The notes under the pieces: generated by a model
Database searches by the model: none
What the model was told of the DNA's origin: nothing
Seen by the model: the letters and a program-made list of their open reading frames with translations, nothing else
Position numbers and translations under genes: made by a program
NCBI GenBank assembly: GCA_016721435.1
Contig: JADKIC010000005.1
Location: forward strand, 1-64,000
DNA: 64,000 nucleotides
Source: Bacteroidota bacterium
GTDB taxonomy: Bacteria; Bacteroidota; Bacteroidia; AKYH767-A; OLB10
Reading direction: 5' to 3'
Shown here: piece after piece, positions 37,498 through 47,900 of the stretch
Layout: each line of letters opens with the position of its first letter
How positions within the stretch are numbered: the first letter of the stretch is position 1

Positions 37498-39619
37498 CTA
37501 CGGGTTCTTTTTCTGTATTACATGAATTTCTACACGGCGGTTACGCTGACGACCAAATTCAGTTTCATTTTCTTTCAAAGGCATTATTTCCCCGTAAGTA
37601 ACGGTTTGTATTTTTTCTTCCGGAAGACCCTTTCGGATAAAGATTGCTTTAACGGCATCTGCTCTGGCTTGTGAAAGATTCATATTGAAAAGCGCATCGC
37701 CCTCACTATCTGTATGCCCTGTAATCACCAGTATCAAATCATCATGTTCGAAGAGGGAGTCAATAGCGGGCTCGATAATATCCAGCTTATAGAGACCATG
37801 CACTTCTGCACTGGATGTTTTGAATTCAATGTTTCCGAAATGCTGCGTGATGGGCGAACCCTCCTCTGTGAGCTTTCCTTTCACTGCGCAACCATTGGTT
37901 TCTTTTGTACCCGCCTCCAATGGACAAGCATCATTACTATCAATGATTCCATCGCCATCAGTGTCCGGACAACCATTATGTTTCGCACTTCCTTTGATAT
38001 AAGGACAAGGGTCATTCGCATCCGCCACTCCATCACCATCTGCATCCGCTACAGGAACAGGGACAGGAACAGGAACAGAAACAGGAGAATCAGGAAATGG
38101 AATTGGAACAGCAACAGAGATTGAATCCGGGTCAGGAATATTTAGAGGTAAGCCTGCAACTGCATTTTCAGATTTCTTCTGTGGAACGAGCTTACTTACT
38201 TCTGTTTTAACTTTAGCAGGAAGTGGCTTGACGATTGCTTTGGTTGTATTTTCAACCGTCACCGCAACAACAACCGGCGCTTCAGGTTCCTTAATTTCCA
38301 ACGGCAAGCCCAAACGTTTATTTACAATTTTTCTGACAGGCGTGGGTTTCGAAAGCTCCTGTTTTACTCAACAGGAAGAGGTCGTGGCGTCGCCTTAGTG
38401 ATGTCTACCGGAGGCTCGTTCTTCGCTGCCGGTATTGGTACATTTACTTTAGGAGCCGGCACAGGGTGAGATGGAACTGCTTTAACCTTTGCATCATTTT
38501 TCACCTCCGGAGTAACAGGCTTCACGGTTACCGGCTTTTCTTTTGGTGCAGGAGTGACAACAGGGACAGCTGCTTTTGGTTTATTGTCGGATACCGGAAT
38601 CTTGGCCGCAGGAGCTTTCTTCTTCACTTCAGGTGCCTTCTTCTTGTCGTTCTCCTTCTTTTTCTCCGGCGCCTTTTCACTTTGGCTTTTGGTATATACG
38701 TCAACGTGAGCTCAAAAGCACCGGGTCCACCTGTTAATCCTGAAATATTTGCATCATAGCTGATGCCCATCATGAAACTGTTCCATTGATAACCGGCATA
38801 GAGTGCCACCGCATCCTTATTGCGGAAAATGATTCCGCCTTCTACATTGTCCCTTCCATCCAACGGCAACTTCACCATCACTGCGCCCATCAGTTCTTTT
38901 GCAGATTGCTGACTGGCATATAAAAGCATCGGAGTAACGGTGACGGACTCCTTCAATCGAATTCCGACTCCGGCTTGAGTAGTAATTTTTCGTGGAATAG
39001 TATTATTCGCCTCTATAAAACTTTCCTTTGGCTGGTTGATATGCTGCACCGACAACCCGGCATAGGGCAACAATTTATCTTTACCGGCTTTGCCATAGGT
39101 CCATAAAAAACCGGCACCGAAATCAGGTCTGGTAAGCTTAGTATATGAAAAAGTTTCAGCGGTAGGGTTAGCAGGATTGTATCCCTGATCGGGAGTATAC
39201 TGATCATCAAAAGACATTTTTGAAGGATCAAAACTCTTCTGTATTAATCCAATTTGCACACCGGATGCGAGCATATTTTTTCCGAAGGATAGCCTATAAG
39301 ACAATTGTCCATTCAGGAACAATTGCCGTATGCCGGCTTCTCCCGCTGAATTATTCACCAGATTTGCACCGAAGCCCACCTTGCTCACCTGCTTATCAAA
39401 AAACAATCCTTCGGTTTTAAAAGGACTTGTCACCGAAGACCATTGATTGCGGTAGAGCAAAGTCAAACGGATATGTTCTACACCATGACCGGCTGCTGCC
39501 GGGTTATACCAGGAAGGAATGCGGTGCGCCTGTGTATAGTGCGGATCTTGCGCAAAGAGATCATTCCCGGTCGATGAAATCGCCAGTAACAAAAACAGAT
39601 ATCCCTTCCACTTCCTCAT
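37498..39619 (-). CDS. PorP/SprF-family outer-membrane protein fused to an OmpA domain, frameshifted in this sequence
   Basis: The first 310 residues are a PorP/SprF barrel: signal peptide to LFAQ, then DPHYTQAHRIPSWYNPAAAG and typical SprF strands. The called frame then turns into an Arg tract, but one base over (shift near 38675-38690) the sense is SEKAPEKKKENDKKKAPEVK, a Lys/Pro/Ala-rich linker. A second shift in the A4 run near 38365-38370 leads to KQELSKPTPVRKIVNKRLG, thrombospondin type 3-like Asp repeats (DADGDGVADANDPCP) and an OmpA domain with TGHTDSEGDALFNMNLSQAR and FGRQRNRRVEIHV. The joined protein is about 707 residues. PorP/SprF partners T9SS cargo at the outer membrane, and the OmpA part would tie it to peptidoglycan. 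Confidence 0.8.
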
Positions 39620-42564
39620 TTTATTACGGTAACCGGTCCGGTCATTTCTTTTGAAATATTATCTGCATCCAGGATGACAATCCGATACACATAAGTACCA
39701 TTCGGTACCACTTTGCCATTGACTCTGCCATCCCATTGCGGTAATGCACTATCGGTAGTATAGATCAATGTTCCCCATTGATCATAAATTTTCATTTCCT
39801 GCAGCGTGATTTGCTCTCCTCTCACTCGAAAAATATCGTTCTTGCCATCTTCATTCGGAGTAAATGTTGTTGGTACAAATGCAGGATACTTCGCACCGAT
39901 GTACACTTTTTTAATTAAAGTATCTGTACAACCCAACGCATTTGAAGTAATTAGAATAACCTCATAGGTTCCGGCAGTAGAATAAGTGAATAGTGTATCA
40001 TTACTATAACTTACATTTCCCGCAACAGTAGTATCTCCAAAAATCCAGGTAACACTATAGGGATTCACAGCCGTGCAACTAAAATTGGCGGTATACAATC
40101 CGCTTTGTGTGGTTACCGAATACGTAAATGCCGCCTTCGGAATATCGAACAGCGACACGTTAAGATTCATCCTTCCGGCAGAGGGGCAGCCGTTTATGCT
40201 CACCGCCTCCACATAATAAGTGGTATTGGCTATGATGGGCGGAGTAGGAAACTGCGTTCCGGAATACAAAAGTGTACCATTGAACGCGCTATCGTACCAC
40301 CTGTAGCTCACCCCGGATACTATCACGGGAGATAAAACTATTGACGAACCCTTACAAGCGACGGTATCATTTGCTATGGGAACTTCGGGAGCGCTATACA
40401 CTTTAATTAATACAGAATCAGAATACATCCAGCTATTATTCAGCCATACTCCTACATAATACCATCCGCTGTCACGCGCAGTGTACTGTTGTGCAGTTTC
40501 ACCGGGCAGCGGCATTCCCTCGTAAAACCATTGATTTCCCGAGGAAAAAATGGAACTCAAAACAACGGAGCCACCATCACAAAATGAAGTGACACCCTGT
40601 GCTGTCAGTATTGTAGAAGAACTAATTATGGTCACCTGAACAATTGCTGATGTTGAAGTGCAGCCATTCGAAGCAGTAGTCACAACAGAATAATTTCCGG
40701 TAGCGCTTACATAAATACTGCTTCCTGTTGCACCAGTAGACCAAACATAGCTTAGCCGCCCGCTTGCCTGAAGCAGAATGGAATCACCTTGCAAGATGTT
40801 TACACTTCCGGATGGATTCACTACGGGTGTATTGACAACATATGAACTTATCGGCATTGGTTGAGATGTAGCGGTACATCCTCCGGCACCACTCACAGTG
40901 ACTGAATAATTTCCTGCACCTACATTGATTGCTTGTGTAGTTGCACCATTTGACCAGAGCCAGGTATTCGCCGCAGCTGCGGTTAAAGTCGTGGTTGCAC
41001 CGGGACAAACGGTATCAGTTAGTGCTGTGATGACTGCAGTCGGGGATGCTTGTACAGTAACGACAAACGGCTGAGAAGTTCCCCGGCAACCGCTTCCATT
41101 TGTAACGGAAACACTGTATGAACCTGCCGATGAAACGACAATAGAGGAAGTTGTTTGTCCACCTGACCAGAGATAATTAGAACCACTTTGTGCTGTTAAT
41201 GTTAATGAGGCGCCGTTGCATATGGCCGTTCCACCGTTACTGCTGACGACAGGTACGAAAGCAGGCAGGACGGTAAGTGATAACGTATTGGAAAAAGCGG
41301 TGGCACCACCTGCATCTATAGCCGTGGCCTGAAGGGTATGACTACCGGGCGTTAAACTATTTAGTATAACTGACGAAGTGGTGGAAGATCCCAGAATATT
41401 TCCATTCTCTGTAATCGAATAATTGCTCAAACCGGAAGGGGTAACCGTAAAAGTAACCGGAGTGCCGGCACAAACAGTAGGACTACCCGTTAGAGCAACA
41501 GTCAGCGTAACACTTGAAGTAAATACTATCTTGCGTATTGTATTATTTCCGTTATCTCCAATGTAAAGGGCGCGATTAGCTCTGTTGTATACTATTCCGG
41601 CCGGATTTTTAAACCGTGCCAGAGATCCGTTTCCATCAACAGCTCCAGGCTGACCTGCATAGCCGGCATAGGTGGTCACCTGACCGCTCTGTGAAGAGAA
41701 TTTTCTTATGGTATGATTCTGACCATCGGTAATAAAAATATTTCCTATTGTATCCGAGGCCACATCAACAGGAAAATTGAATCGGGCTGTAAGTGGAGTT
41801 CCATCAGTCGTGCCAAGATTACCATCTCCTGCTATGGTAGATACCACTCCTGCCGGAGTCATTTTACGAATTTTATGATTCCATTCATCGGCAATCAACA
41901 GGTCGCCTGATGCATTCAGAGATAATCCAAACGGATGATTGAAGGATGCCGCGGTTCCACTCCCATCAACACTACCTGATAAAAATACCGTACCTGCAAG
42001 CGTAAAGACCTGCCCGGCGTCAATCAGTCGTATAGTATGTGTATTGTAATCGGAGACATAAATTTTTTGACCGTCCCTGGTCACTGCTATTCCTGCAGGG
42101 GTTCCAAAACGAGCGGTTGCACCCGGACCGTTACTGGTCCCGAATACTCCTGTACCGGCAAGAGTGGTGACATTTCCTGACGCATCTATCTTTCTAATTT
42201 TATAATTCTTCGTATCAGCGATGTAAAAATTACCAAGTGTATCGCAGGCAATATCCCATGGTTCGTTGAAAGAAGCTGTTAAAGCGGGGCCATCCGTTGC
42301 ACCAATTGCTCCTGTACCTGCAAAGGTGGAAACTGTACCTGAAGGTGTAATCTTTCGGATTAAATTATTTATTCGGTCTGCGATATAGATATTACCATTC
42401 TTGTCAGCCGTCAATCCATGAGGCTCATTAAAGCGGGCCGAGCTCCCTGTACCATTCGCGCTTCCCGTCAATCCTGCAAGACCGGCCACAGTACTCACCT
42501 GCTGCGCAAAGAGCGCACCATGAAATATAAGAAATAAAATACAGCCGGTAAGTGTTCGCCTCAT
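39616..42564 (-). CDS. T9SS type B-sorted NHL-repeat/Ig-like surface protein
   Basis: 982 residues, intact. The signal peptide ends at LFAQ. Residues 20-345 hold about six NHL propeller blades (TADKNGNIYIADRINNLIRK type). Ig/PKD-like repeats follow, each ending in motifs such as GSYSVSVTNGSGC and GNYSVVTTASNGC, then a PKD-like domain (VTWIFGDTTVAG). The C-terminus FVPTTFTPNEDGKNDIFRV with VVPNGTYVYRIVI is the gliding-motility-associated (type B) T9SS sorting domain. Its stop overlaps the PorP-OmpA start as ATGA, so cargo and its likely secretion partner are coupled. Domain order resembles the N-terminal part of the giant protein at 13411-22927. Confidence 0.9.
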   Translation of the reverse strand: MRRTLTGCILFLIFHGALFAQQVSTVAGLAGLTGSANGTGSSARFNEPHGLTADKNGNIYIADRINNLIRKITPSGTVSTFAGTGAIGATDGPALTASFNEPWDIACDTLGNFYIADTKNYKIRKIDASGNVTTLAGTGVFGTSNGPGATARFGTPAGIAVTRDGQKIYVSDYNTHTIRLIDAGQVFTLAGTVFLSGSVDGSGTAASFNHPFGLSLNASGDLLIADEWNHKIRKMTPAGVVSTIAGDGNLGTTDGTPLTARFNFPVDVASDTIGNIFITDGQNHTIRKFSSQSGQVTTYAGYAGQPGAVDGNGSLARFKNPAGIVYNRANRALYIGDNGNNTIRKIVFTSSVTLTVALTGSPTVCAGTPVTFTVTPSGLSNYSITENGNILGSSTTSSVILNSLTPGSHTLQATAIDAGGATAFSNTLSLTVLPAFVPVVSSNGGTAICNGASLTLTAQSGSNYLWSGGQTTSSIVVSSAGSYSVSVTNGSGCRGTSQPFVVTVQASPTAVITALTDTVCPGATTTLTAAAANTWLWSNGATTQAINVGAGNYSVTVSGAGGCTATSQPMPISSYVVNTPVVNPSGSVNILQGDSILLQASGRLSYVWSTGATGSSIYVSATGNYSVVTTASNGCTSTSAIVQVTIISSSTILTAQGVTSFCDGGSVVLSSIFSSGNQWFYEGMPLPGETAQQYTARDSGWYYVGVWLNNSWMYSDSVLIKVYSAPEVPIANDTVACKGSSIVLSPVIVSGVSYRWYDSAFNGTLLYSGTQFPTPPIIANTTYYVEAVSINGCPSAGRMNLNVSLFDIPKAAFTYSVTTQSGLYTANFSCTAVNPYSVTWIFGDTTVAGNVSYSNDTLFTYSTAGTYEVILITSNALGCTDTLIKKVYIGAKYPAFVPTTFTPNEDGKNDIFRVRGEQITLQEMKIYDQWGTLIYTTDSALPQWDGRVNGKVVPNGTYVYRIVILDADNISKEMTGPVTVIK

Positions 42565-43754
42565 GCTATCTTAACTTTTTGACCACCTGTTAACAGCTGA
42601 ATTTGTTCTACAAAATTCTGCGAGGACCTGTACAATAATCGACCCGTTGAATCATCATCACCGTCGAATGCTGTTGCGTAGAGTGCTGCAATTCTATTCC
42701 ATGAATAATACTGACGACCGTACTGTTCCAGATCATAACCCATGCGCATTCTTTCTTTCTGATCGAGTACATCAAGAATGGACAAGAGATCACTTGCAGA
42801 TTTAAAATAGCGTGCACGGTGATTTGTTGTCTCGCGGTTATAACTGATATCATAACTCACCACAGGAAGACCAAGGCACATCGCCTCTACCAATCCCGGG
42901 TTCGTCCCTCCCGCGCTATGCCCATGCACATATACACCGGCGTTAGATCGGATTTCGTTTAACTCATCCTGATTGTAAATGGGATCGAGCAAATGAATAT
43001 TCGGAAACTTACTATACCTCGCTTTCAGATTCATGCCGTATTTACCATGACTCCACAGCCCTACCATAACGAGTTGATGACGCGGTGCCTTGCTGAATGC
43101 CTGAAGAATGACATGAATATTATTCTCCGGTTCAATGCGACTGACATTGAAAGCATAATTTTGATTTAAAAAAGGATATTTCTCTATCAGCTTATCTGTA
43201 AGCGGACGTTTCGATACATGATCACCACCGTATTCAATCAGGCGTGCGTTGTCACGACCATAGCTTTGCTCTACATATTGCTGAATCACTTTATTATCAG
43301 CGATCACTTCATCGGCGAACCTTACGGCCAGTTTTTCACTAAAGCCCAGCACTTTTCTCGCTAGCCAATTCCACTTCGGACGTTTCCACTCCTGTCCGTC
43401 AATATTCACCAGAATGGGTTTGTTAGTAAACAGTTTTAGGAAGGGGAGCAATATTGCACCGGAAACACCGAGTAATAATAAAACATCGTTCTTACGGATG
43501 GCATGAATGATGGAAAAAATATCATAGGGAATACTTTGATATCCATTCGCATTCAACGGAAGGTAAATCAATCGTGCACCGTTATACACTGAAAGACGCT
43601 TGCCACGGTCCGCAAAATACTTACTGCTACAATACACCGAAATATCATATCTGCTTCCCAACTGATCCACCAGATGATGTGCTAACGTCTCAAATCCACC
43701 ATACCGTGCAGGCAGACCCGTTGTTCCGATAATTGCCACACGTTTCTTCGACAT
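42561..43754 (-). CDS. Glycosyltransferase family 4, DUF1972 (rhamnosyltransferase-like) type
   Basis: The start is set at 43754 (MSKKRVAIIGTTGLPARYGG), since the ten residues before it look non-conserved. GTTGLPARYGGFETLAHHLV is the DUF1972 signature. The C-terminal half has SRIEPENNIHVILQAFS and the donor-site segment GTNPGLVEAMCLGLPVVSYD with the EX7E-like Glu pair. It transfers a sugar from a nucleotide donor to the growing polysaccharide on the cytoplasmic face. It overlaps the T9SS gene as ATGA. The sugar cannot be named. Confidence 0.85.
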   Translation of the reverse strand: MSKKRVAIIGTTGLPARYGGFETLAHHLVDQLGSRYDISVYCSSKYFADRGKRLSVYNGARLIYLPLNANGYQSIPYDIFSIIHAIRKNDVLLLLGVSGAILLPFLKLFTNKPILVNIDGQEWKRPKWNWLARKVLGFSEKLAVRFADEVIADNKVIQQYVEQSYGRDNARLIEYGGDHVSKRPLTDKLIEKYPFLNQNYAFNVSRIEPENNIHVILQAFSKAPRHQLVMVGLWSHGKYGMNLKARYSKFPNIHLLDPIYNQDELNEIRSNAGVYVHGHSAGGTNPGLVEAMCLGLPVVSYDISYNRETTNHRARYFKSASDLLSILDVLDQKERMRMGYDLEQYGRQYYSWNRIAALYATAFDGDDDSTGRLLYRSSQNFVEQIQLLTGGQKVKIA

Positions 43755-44006
43755 ACTTAATTCCCTTTCTATTGCTGAATTCATTAATCTACATCATACC
43801 ACAGTGGGTATATCATCAATTTCTACGACATCTTACATCTAAGGTTTAGCGAAAACGGAACAAAGAAAGGGACACTCCTTGCAGGTCAATGTTCCTCTGA
43901 AATTGTAGTAAAAACCGAATTGCAGAATAAATTAACTCCAGAAGACTGAAAAGAAATCAATTAGAAAATATCCTGATTACAAAATAGGATAAAATGCTTC
44001 AAAACC

Positions 44007-45113
44007 TTACAGATTCTTGTCACCCTGAACGCACTGAACAACGGCATTCCTGAAATTTTCTGATTTAAACTTTTGCGCAGTTTCGCGTGCACCGGCTGAT
44101 AATTTCTTTAAAAACTCAGGATTTGAAGCGAGATATTCCAACCGGAAATCCAATGTAGCGGCATCGCGGACATCTATAGAGAAACCGTTCCTTTCACTTT
44201 CTACCAACTCTGCAGGTCCACCCAAGGGCGGGGCGATGACCGGTATTCCATAACACATCGCTTCAAGAATGGTCATCCCAAACGTTTCAATGCATAGTTC
44301 CGGATTCGTAAGATTCATCACTAGGCCCGCACGACGATAAAAGGGGTCCAAATCTTTTTGGACAGGGAAAAGGTGAAGATTATCCGGCACCTCCAATTTC
44401 CTGAAATAATCTTCAATATTTTTAGAGGAAGCATTCAGGACCAATTCAAAGTGAATACCCGGGTGACGTTTTGCTAACTGAAGATATTCCGGCACGCCTT
44501 TGTAATTTTTCAAGGAGCAAATCATCAATACATTAAACGAATTGCCGGCAACAGCATGATAATTGAATTTTCCGGCTTGCGCCGTAAACTCATCGGGCAA
44601 GGCATTATAAATGACCTGACCCTTCACGCCCTTTATCCGCTCTTCATTCATCAGGTAGTGGGAAACATACAATACAGTTTCCGCTGTTTTTGCAGCAATA
44701 AATCTTAAAAAGTTTTTAAGCAATGCAGGTTTGATATAACTCTCGTGCACATGATAAACTACCTTTTTTCCCATACATGCTCCGGCAAGAGCCGCGCCAA
44801 AAGGGAGCAATGTATTAACATAAATAACAACATCCTCCTTCCGATAACGCAACAATTGAAAAAAGAGAAAGAGCTGACTCGCAGTAAAAGCGAAGAGTCT
44901 TAAGAGAACATTTGAAAAGAAGTGATAGGGGAAATACACGAAAGGAGCATTCAGTCGGCCCAGAAATCCTTCCCTGCTCTTACTGGTATGCACTATTATT
45001 TCATGTCCTGCCGTTTGAAGGCCTTTCAACGCCTGCATGAAAATGAGCGGACTGCCGCTAAAATCATTCAACAGATGAACAGCAACGATTTTACTTTTCT
45101 CCCCGGAAATCAT
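44007..45113 (-). CDS. Glycosyltransferase family 4 protein
   Basis: 368 residues. The N-terminal domain has LLNDFSGSPLIFMQALKGL and VYHVHES; the C-terminal GT-B domain shows LMICSLKNYKGVPEYLQLA and NPELCIETFGMTILEAMCYG, with the paired Glu of GT4 and a nucleotide-binding loop GIPVIAPPLGGPAELV. It starts next to the stop of the upstream glycosyltransferase (no spacer). A 250-base gap separates it from the following DUF1972 gene. Confidence 0.85.
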   Translation of the reverse strand: MISGEKSKIVAVHLLNDFSGSPLIFMQALKGLQTAGHEIIVHTSKSREGFLGRLNAPFVYFPYHFFSNVLLRLFAFTASQLFLFFQLLRYRKEDVVIYVNTLLPFGAALAGACMGKKVVYHVHESYIKPALLKNFLRFIAAKTAETVLYVSHYLMNEERIKGVKGQVIYNALPDEFTAQAGKFNYHAVAGNSFNVLMICSLKNYKGVPEYLQLAKRHPGIHFELVLNASSKNIEDYFRKLEVPDNLHLFPVQKDLDPFYRRAGLVMNLTNPELCIETFGMTILEAMCYGIPVIAPPLGGPAELVESERNGFSIDVRDAATLDFRLEYLASNPEFLKKLSAGARETAQKFKSENFRNAVVQCVQGDKNL

Positions 45114-46370
45114 CTACCCTGCTTTTCTCGACAAATGATCATAGACATTCTTTAATTCCTCCCCTTTCAAATCCCAATTAAAACGTTCATTGAACGCCTT
45201 ACGGGCACCCACTGAAAGCTGTGCATACAATTTAGTATTATCATGAAGCAGGCGCAGTGATTCCGCAAATTTCGTCACGCTGGTATTGTAACGGCTATAG
45301 GGAATCGTTATACCGCAATCTTTATTTACAAATTCACCGGGGCCTTCATTCCGGAAACATATCACAGGGAGACCATAAGACAATGCTTCTGCTACCACCA
45401 TACCAGCACCTTCATGACTTGGAAACAAAAACACATCCGATTCTTTGTAGAGTTTTTTATAATCTGTTCTGTGCAGCCATGCGATAAAATTAACCTGACT
45501 TTCTACTTCCATTTCCTTTGCCAGATTTTGCAGATATTTTTTATACGGACCATCTCCCACTAAAACCAACTTGACGAAGGGCTTTAAATGTGCAGGAAGT
45601 TGATGGTAAAACCGGGCGAAAGAACGAATGGTAATATCAAATCCTTTTAAAGGAACGAATCTGCCGGAAGAGAGAATCGTAAATCCCTGCCCTTTCCGGA
45701 TTTCCTTTAACTCTGAAGGCGCCTCAGTACTTACCGAAGTCATGTGTACAATCTTGTCTTTAGGAAGATGAAGTACCCGCTCCACGCCTGAATTCATTGT
45801 AAGAACGGTGTCAACATGATTCACTGTTTGTCGCAGCAATGGATCCACTTTCCAAAAGTATTTCTTCATCAGCCATTTCATTTCCTCAGCGATATACGAT
45901 CCAAGACCATAAACATGAAGTACATAATCTTTAGGAATACGTGGATGATGTCCGATGGGTCCCCATACAAATGGCTTCTTTAATTTCCAAAGTGAAGACG
46001 GCGTCCAGTCGTTATGAAAGTTAAGATTATGTACGATATCAAATTTAAGTTTTCGCTTATTTACAAATCGGGGAAGATAAAATTGCCATAAATAATAATA
46101 CAACATGGCACCACGTCCACCCCTCTTCCAAAAACGTGCCCAGTAGGGTAAATCGTAATAGACGAATTGAATATTACCATAGCAATTGGAAGGATGTTCA
46201 TTCATATAGCGTTCAATATCCTTACGGGTATTTTCACGCGTTACAGCAATCACCTTGTTAAAGCGTGCAATCTGCATGATAAAATTCCAGCCCATACCAT
46301 CTTCTGAACCATGGTAAGGATTCACAGCATAAGCACTCAGTAAAACCGTGGTATTTATTTTTTTATCCAT
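45114..46370 (-). CDS. Glycosyltransferase family 4 protein
   Basis: The preferred start is 46370 (MDKKINTTVLLSAYAVNPYH); two earlier Met codons are possible. GSEDGMGWNFIMQIA is the GT4 acceptor-side opening, ILSSGRFVPLKGFDITIRSF the linker to the donor domain, and SHEGAGMVVAEALSYGLPVI the catalytic Glu region. The wording GSEDGMGWN is common in Bacteroidota polysaccharide glycosyltransferases. It follows the acyltransferase gene after about 16 bases. Sugar unknown. Confidence 0.85.
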   Translation of the reverse strand: MDKKINTTVLLSAYAVNPYHGSEDGMGWNFIMQIARFNKVIAVTRENTRKDIERYMNEHPSNCYGNIQFVYYDLPYWARFWKRGGRGAMLYYYLWQFYLPRFVNKRKLKFDIVHNLNFHNDWTPSSLWKLKKPFVWGPIGHHPRIPKDYVLHVYGLGSYIAEEMKWLMKKYFWKVDPLLRQTVNHVDTVLTMNSGVERVLHLPKDKIVHMTSVSTEAPSELKEIRKGQGFTILSSGRFVPLKGFDITIRSFARFYHQLPAHLKPFVKLVLVGDGPYKKYLQNLAKEMEVESQVNFIAWLHRTDYKKLYKESDVFLFPSHEGAGMVVAEALSYGLPVICFRNEGPGEFVNKDCGITIPYSRYNTSVTKFAESLRLLHDNTKLYAQLSVGARKAFNERFNWDLKGEELKNVYDHLSRKAG

Positions 46371-46386
46371 GTACATATTATTTCTA

Positions 46387-47117
46387 TTACGCAAACATTT
46401 GTCCCGGCAATGTTACTTCCTTGCTATCCTGATTCCTTAACCTGATCACTTTTGCAGGTACTCCGCCGATCACGGCATTGTCGGGCATACTCTTCGTTAC
46501 AACAGCCCCTGCGGCGATGATAGAATTAGCTCCTATCTGCACGCCATCCAGTATGGTCACTTTTGCTCCTATCCAACAATTTTTTCCAATATGAATTCCT
46601 TTTCGTTCTGTTCCTGAAAGCGAATCAATGTATCCATTTCCGGGAAGCGGTGATTTTCCGGATGACAACTGAAATACGGACCAATGATACAATCATCCCC
46701 AATTTCCAGCCCACCTGCTCCACCTAAATGCGCGAATTCACCAATACCTACATTACGGCCAATACGAATGAATTTACCCGGGTCATTGAATGAAAAGGAC
46801 ACTTTCAGATAAGAGTGACCTCCGATCCATGAGTAATCACCAATCGATAAGCCTTCACTACCCCACGCAGAAATATGCAAGGAATCTCCTAACTGTACTC
46901 CCTTACCGAAATGAGCATTGCTTGTTCCTTCCACATGAACATTCTTTCCGGAAAAGAGCAGTAGCGAACGTTTTGATGCAATAAACTTCAGCGCCCGGAA
47001 CCAGGCTTTCAATTTCGCCCATAAAAATCCGGCCAGCACCGTACTCTTCACGGAGGAGTCGAGTGTAAAGGATGGATTCTTCCGACGGGCAATAGCTATG
47101 ATGAGTTGACGCAACAT
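46387..47117 (-). CDS. Left-handed beta-helix acyltransferase, frameshifted in this sequence
   Basis: Hexapeptide-repeat (LbH) protein of the WcaF/maltose O-acetyltransferase type. The first frame carries HFGKGVQLGDSLHI, YSWIGGHSYLKV, IRIGRNVGIGEFAHLG and the HPENHRF loop with the likely catalytic His. A shift in the four-base run at 46600-46603 continues as KGIHIGKNCWIGAKVTILDG and then GAGAVVTKSMPDNAVIGGVP, the usual end. The joined protein is about 243 residues. It probably O- or N-acetylates a sugar of the polysaccharide using acetyl-CoA. Confidence 0.83.
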
Positions 47118-47120
47118 TTT

Positions 47121-47876
47121 TTACATTCTCCAAAAAGTAGTTTGACACACAAACAGTCCCATGGGCGCGAATCCGCTGAAACGATGCACTTCTTTTCCTT
47201 CGAGTAACTCAGCGCCGACCCAATTGACAGGATTGTCGCTATTGTCAAGTACCAACCAACCGCCGGGCTTTATTTTGTTCATCAAAACACGTATGCAATC
47301 ATTGCGTCTTGTGAAATCATTCATGCAATCCACGAGAACCACATCCAGGCTCTTGTCAGGTATCAGGGACATATCACCCGTTGCTGCATCTCCGCACAAT
47401 ACTTTCATGCGAATATTTTTTTCATGGTAACGCAGTGGATTGTATTTCACAGTACTGAGAACATGGTTGGCCCAGCTTTCACTGTGTTCGTAGGTCGTTA
47501 CCTTAGTTCCTCGTTCAAGAAACCACAATGTAGAATTCCCGCCACCGGCTTCCAGAACCTGCATGCCGGGTTTTACAATCTTCTCAAGAAACCTTATAGC
47601 ATCAAGTACAATAAATGGAACCGGTTGATCCAAAATCGGCGAGGTGCGGGTCTGCATCCAGGTCTTCATGACATAGGGCAATCGCAAAACACTATACAAT
47701 GATGGACGATATCCTTCATAGTCGGTCAGGCGAAGGCTGGCTTTAAGCGCTTCCTTTCTTCCATCGTCACAAGTCCATTCCAGTGTTGTTCTGCCGAGCA
47801 CTTTATCAATCACCGGATTTTCATAGCGAGCGGTGATGTTATTCTTATTGGGCGGAGTAAGTTCTTTACGATTCAT
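47121..47876 (-). CDS. Class I SAM-dependent methyltransferase-like protein
   Basis: 251 residues. Motif I is MQVLEAGGGNSTLWFLERG, the acidic end of strand 2 is TYEHS, and the later segments DVVLVDCMN and GGWLVLDNSDN fit motifs IV-VI of class I methyltransferases. The first 75 residues (SLYSVLRLPYVMKTWMQT) are a family-specific cap. It may methylate a sugar or phosphate in the polysaccharide. It ends three bases before the acyltransferase start. Substrate is unknown. Confidence 0.75.
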   Translation of the reverse strand: MNRKELTPPNKNNITARYENPVIDKVLGRTTLEWTCDDGRKEALKASLRLTDYEGYRPSLYSVLRLPYVMKTWMQTRTSPILDQPVPFIVLDAIRFLEKIVKPGMQVLEAGGGNSTLWFLERGTKVTTYEHSESWANHVLSTVKYNPLRYHEKNIRMKVLCGDAATGDMSLIPDKSLDVVLVDCMNDFTRRNDCIRVLMNKIKPGGWLVLDNSDNPVNWVGAELLEGKEVHRFSGFAPMGLFVCQTTFWRM

Positions 47877-47900
47877 GATAACAAGATAAGTTTATACGTT

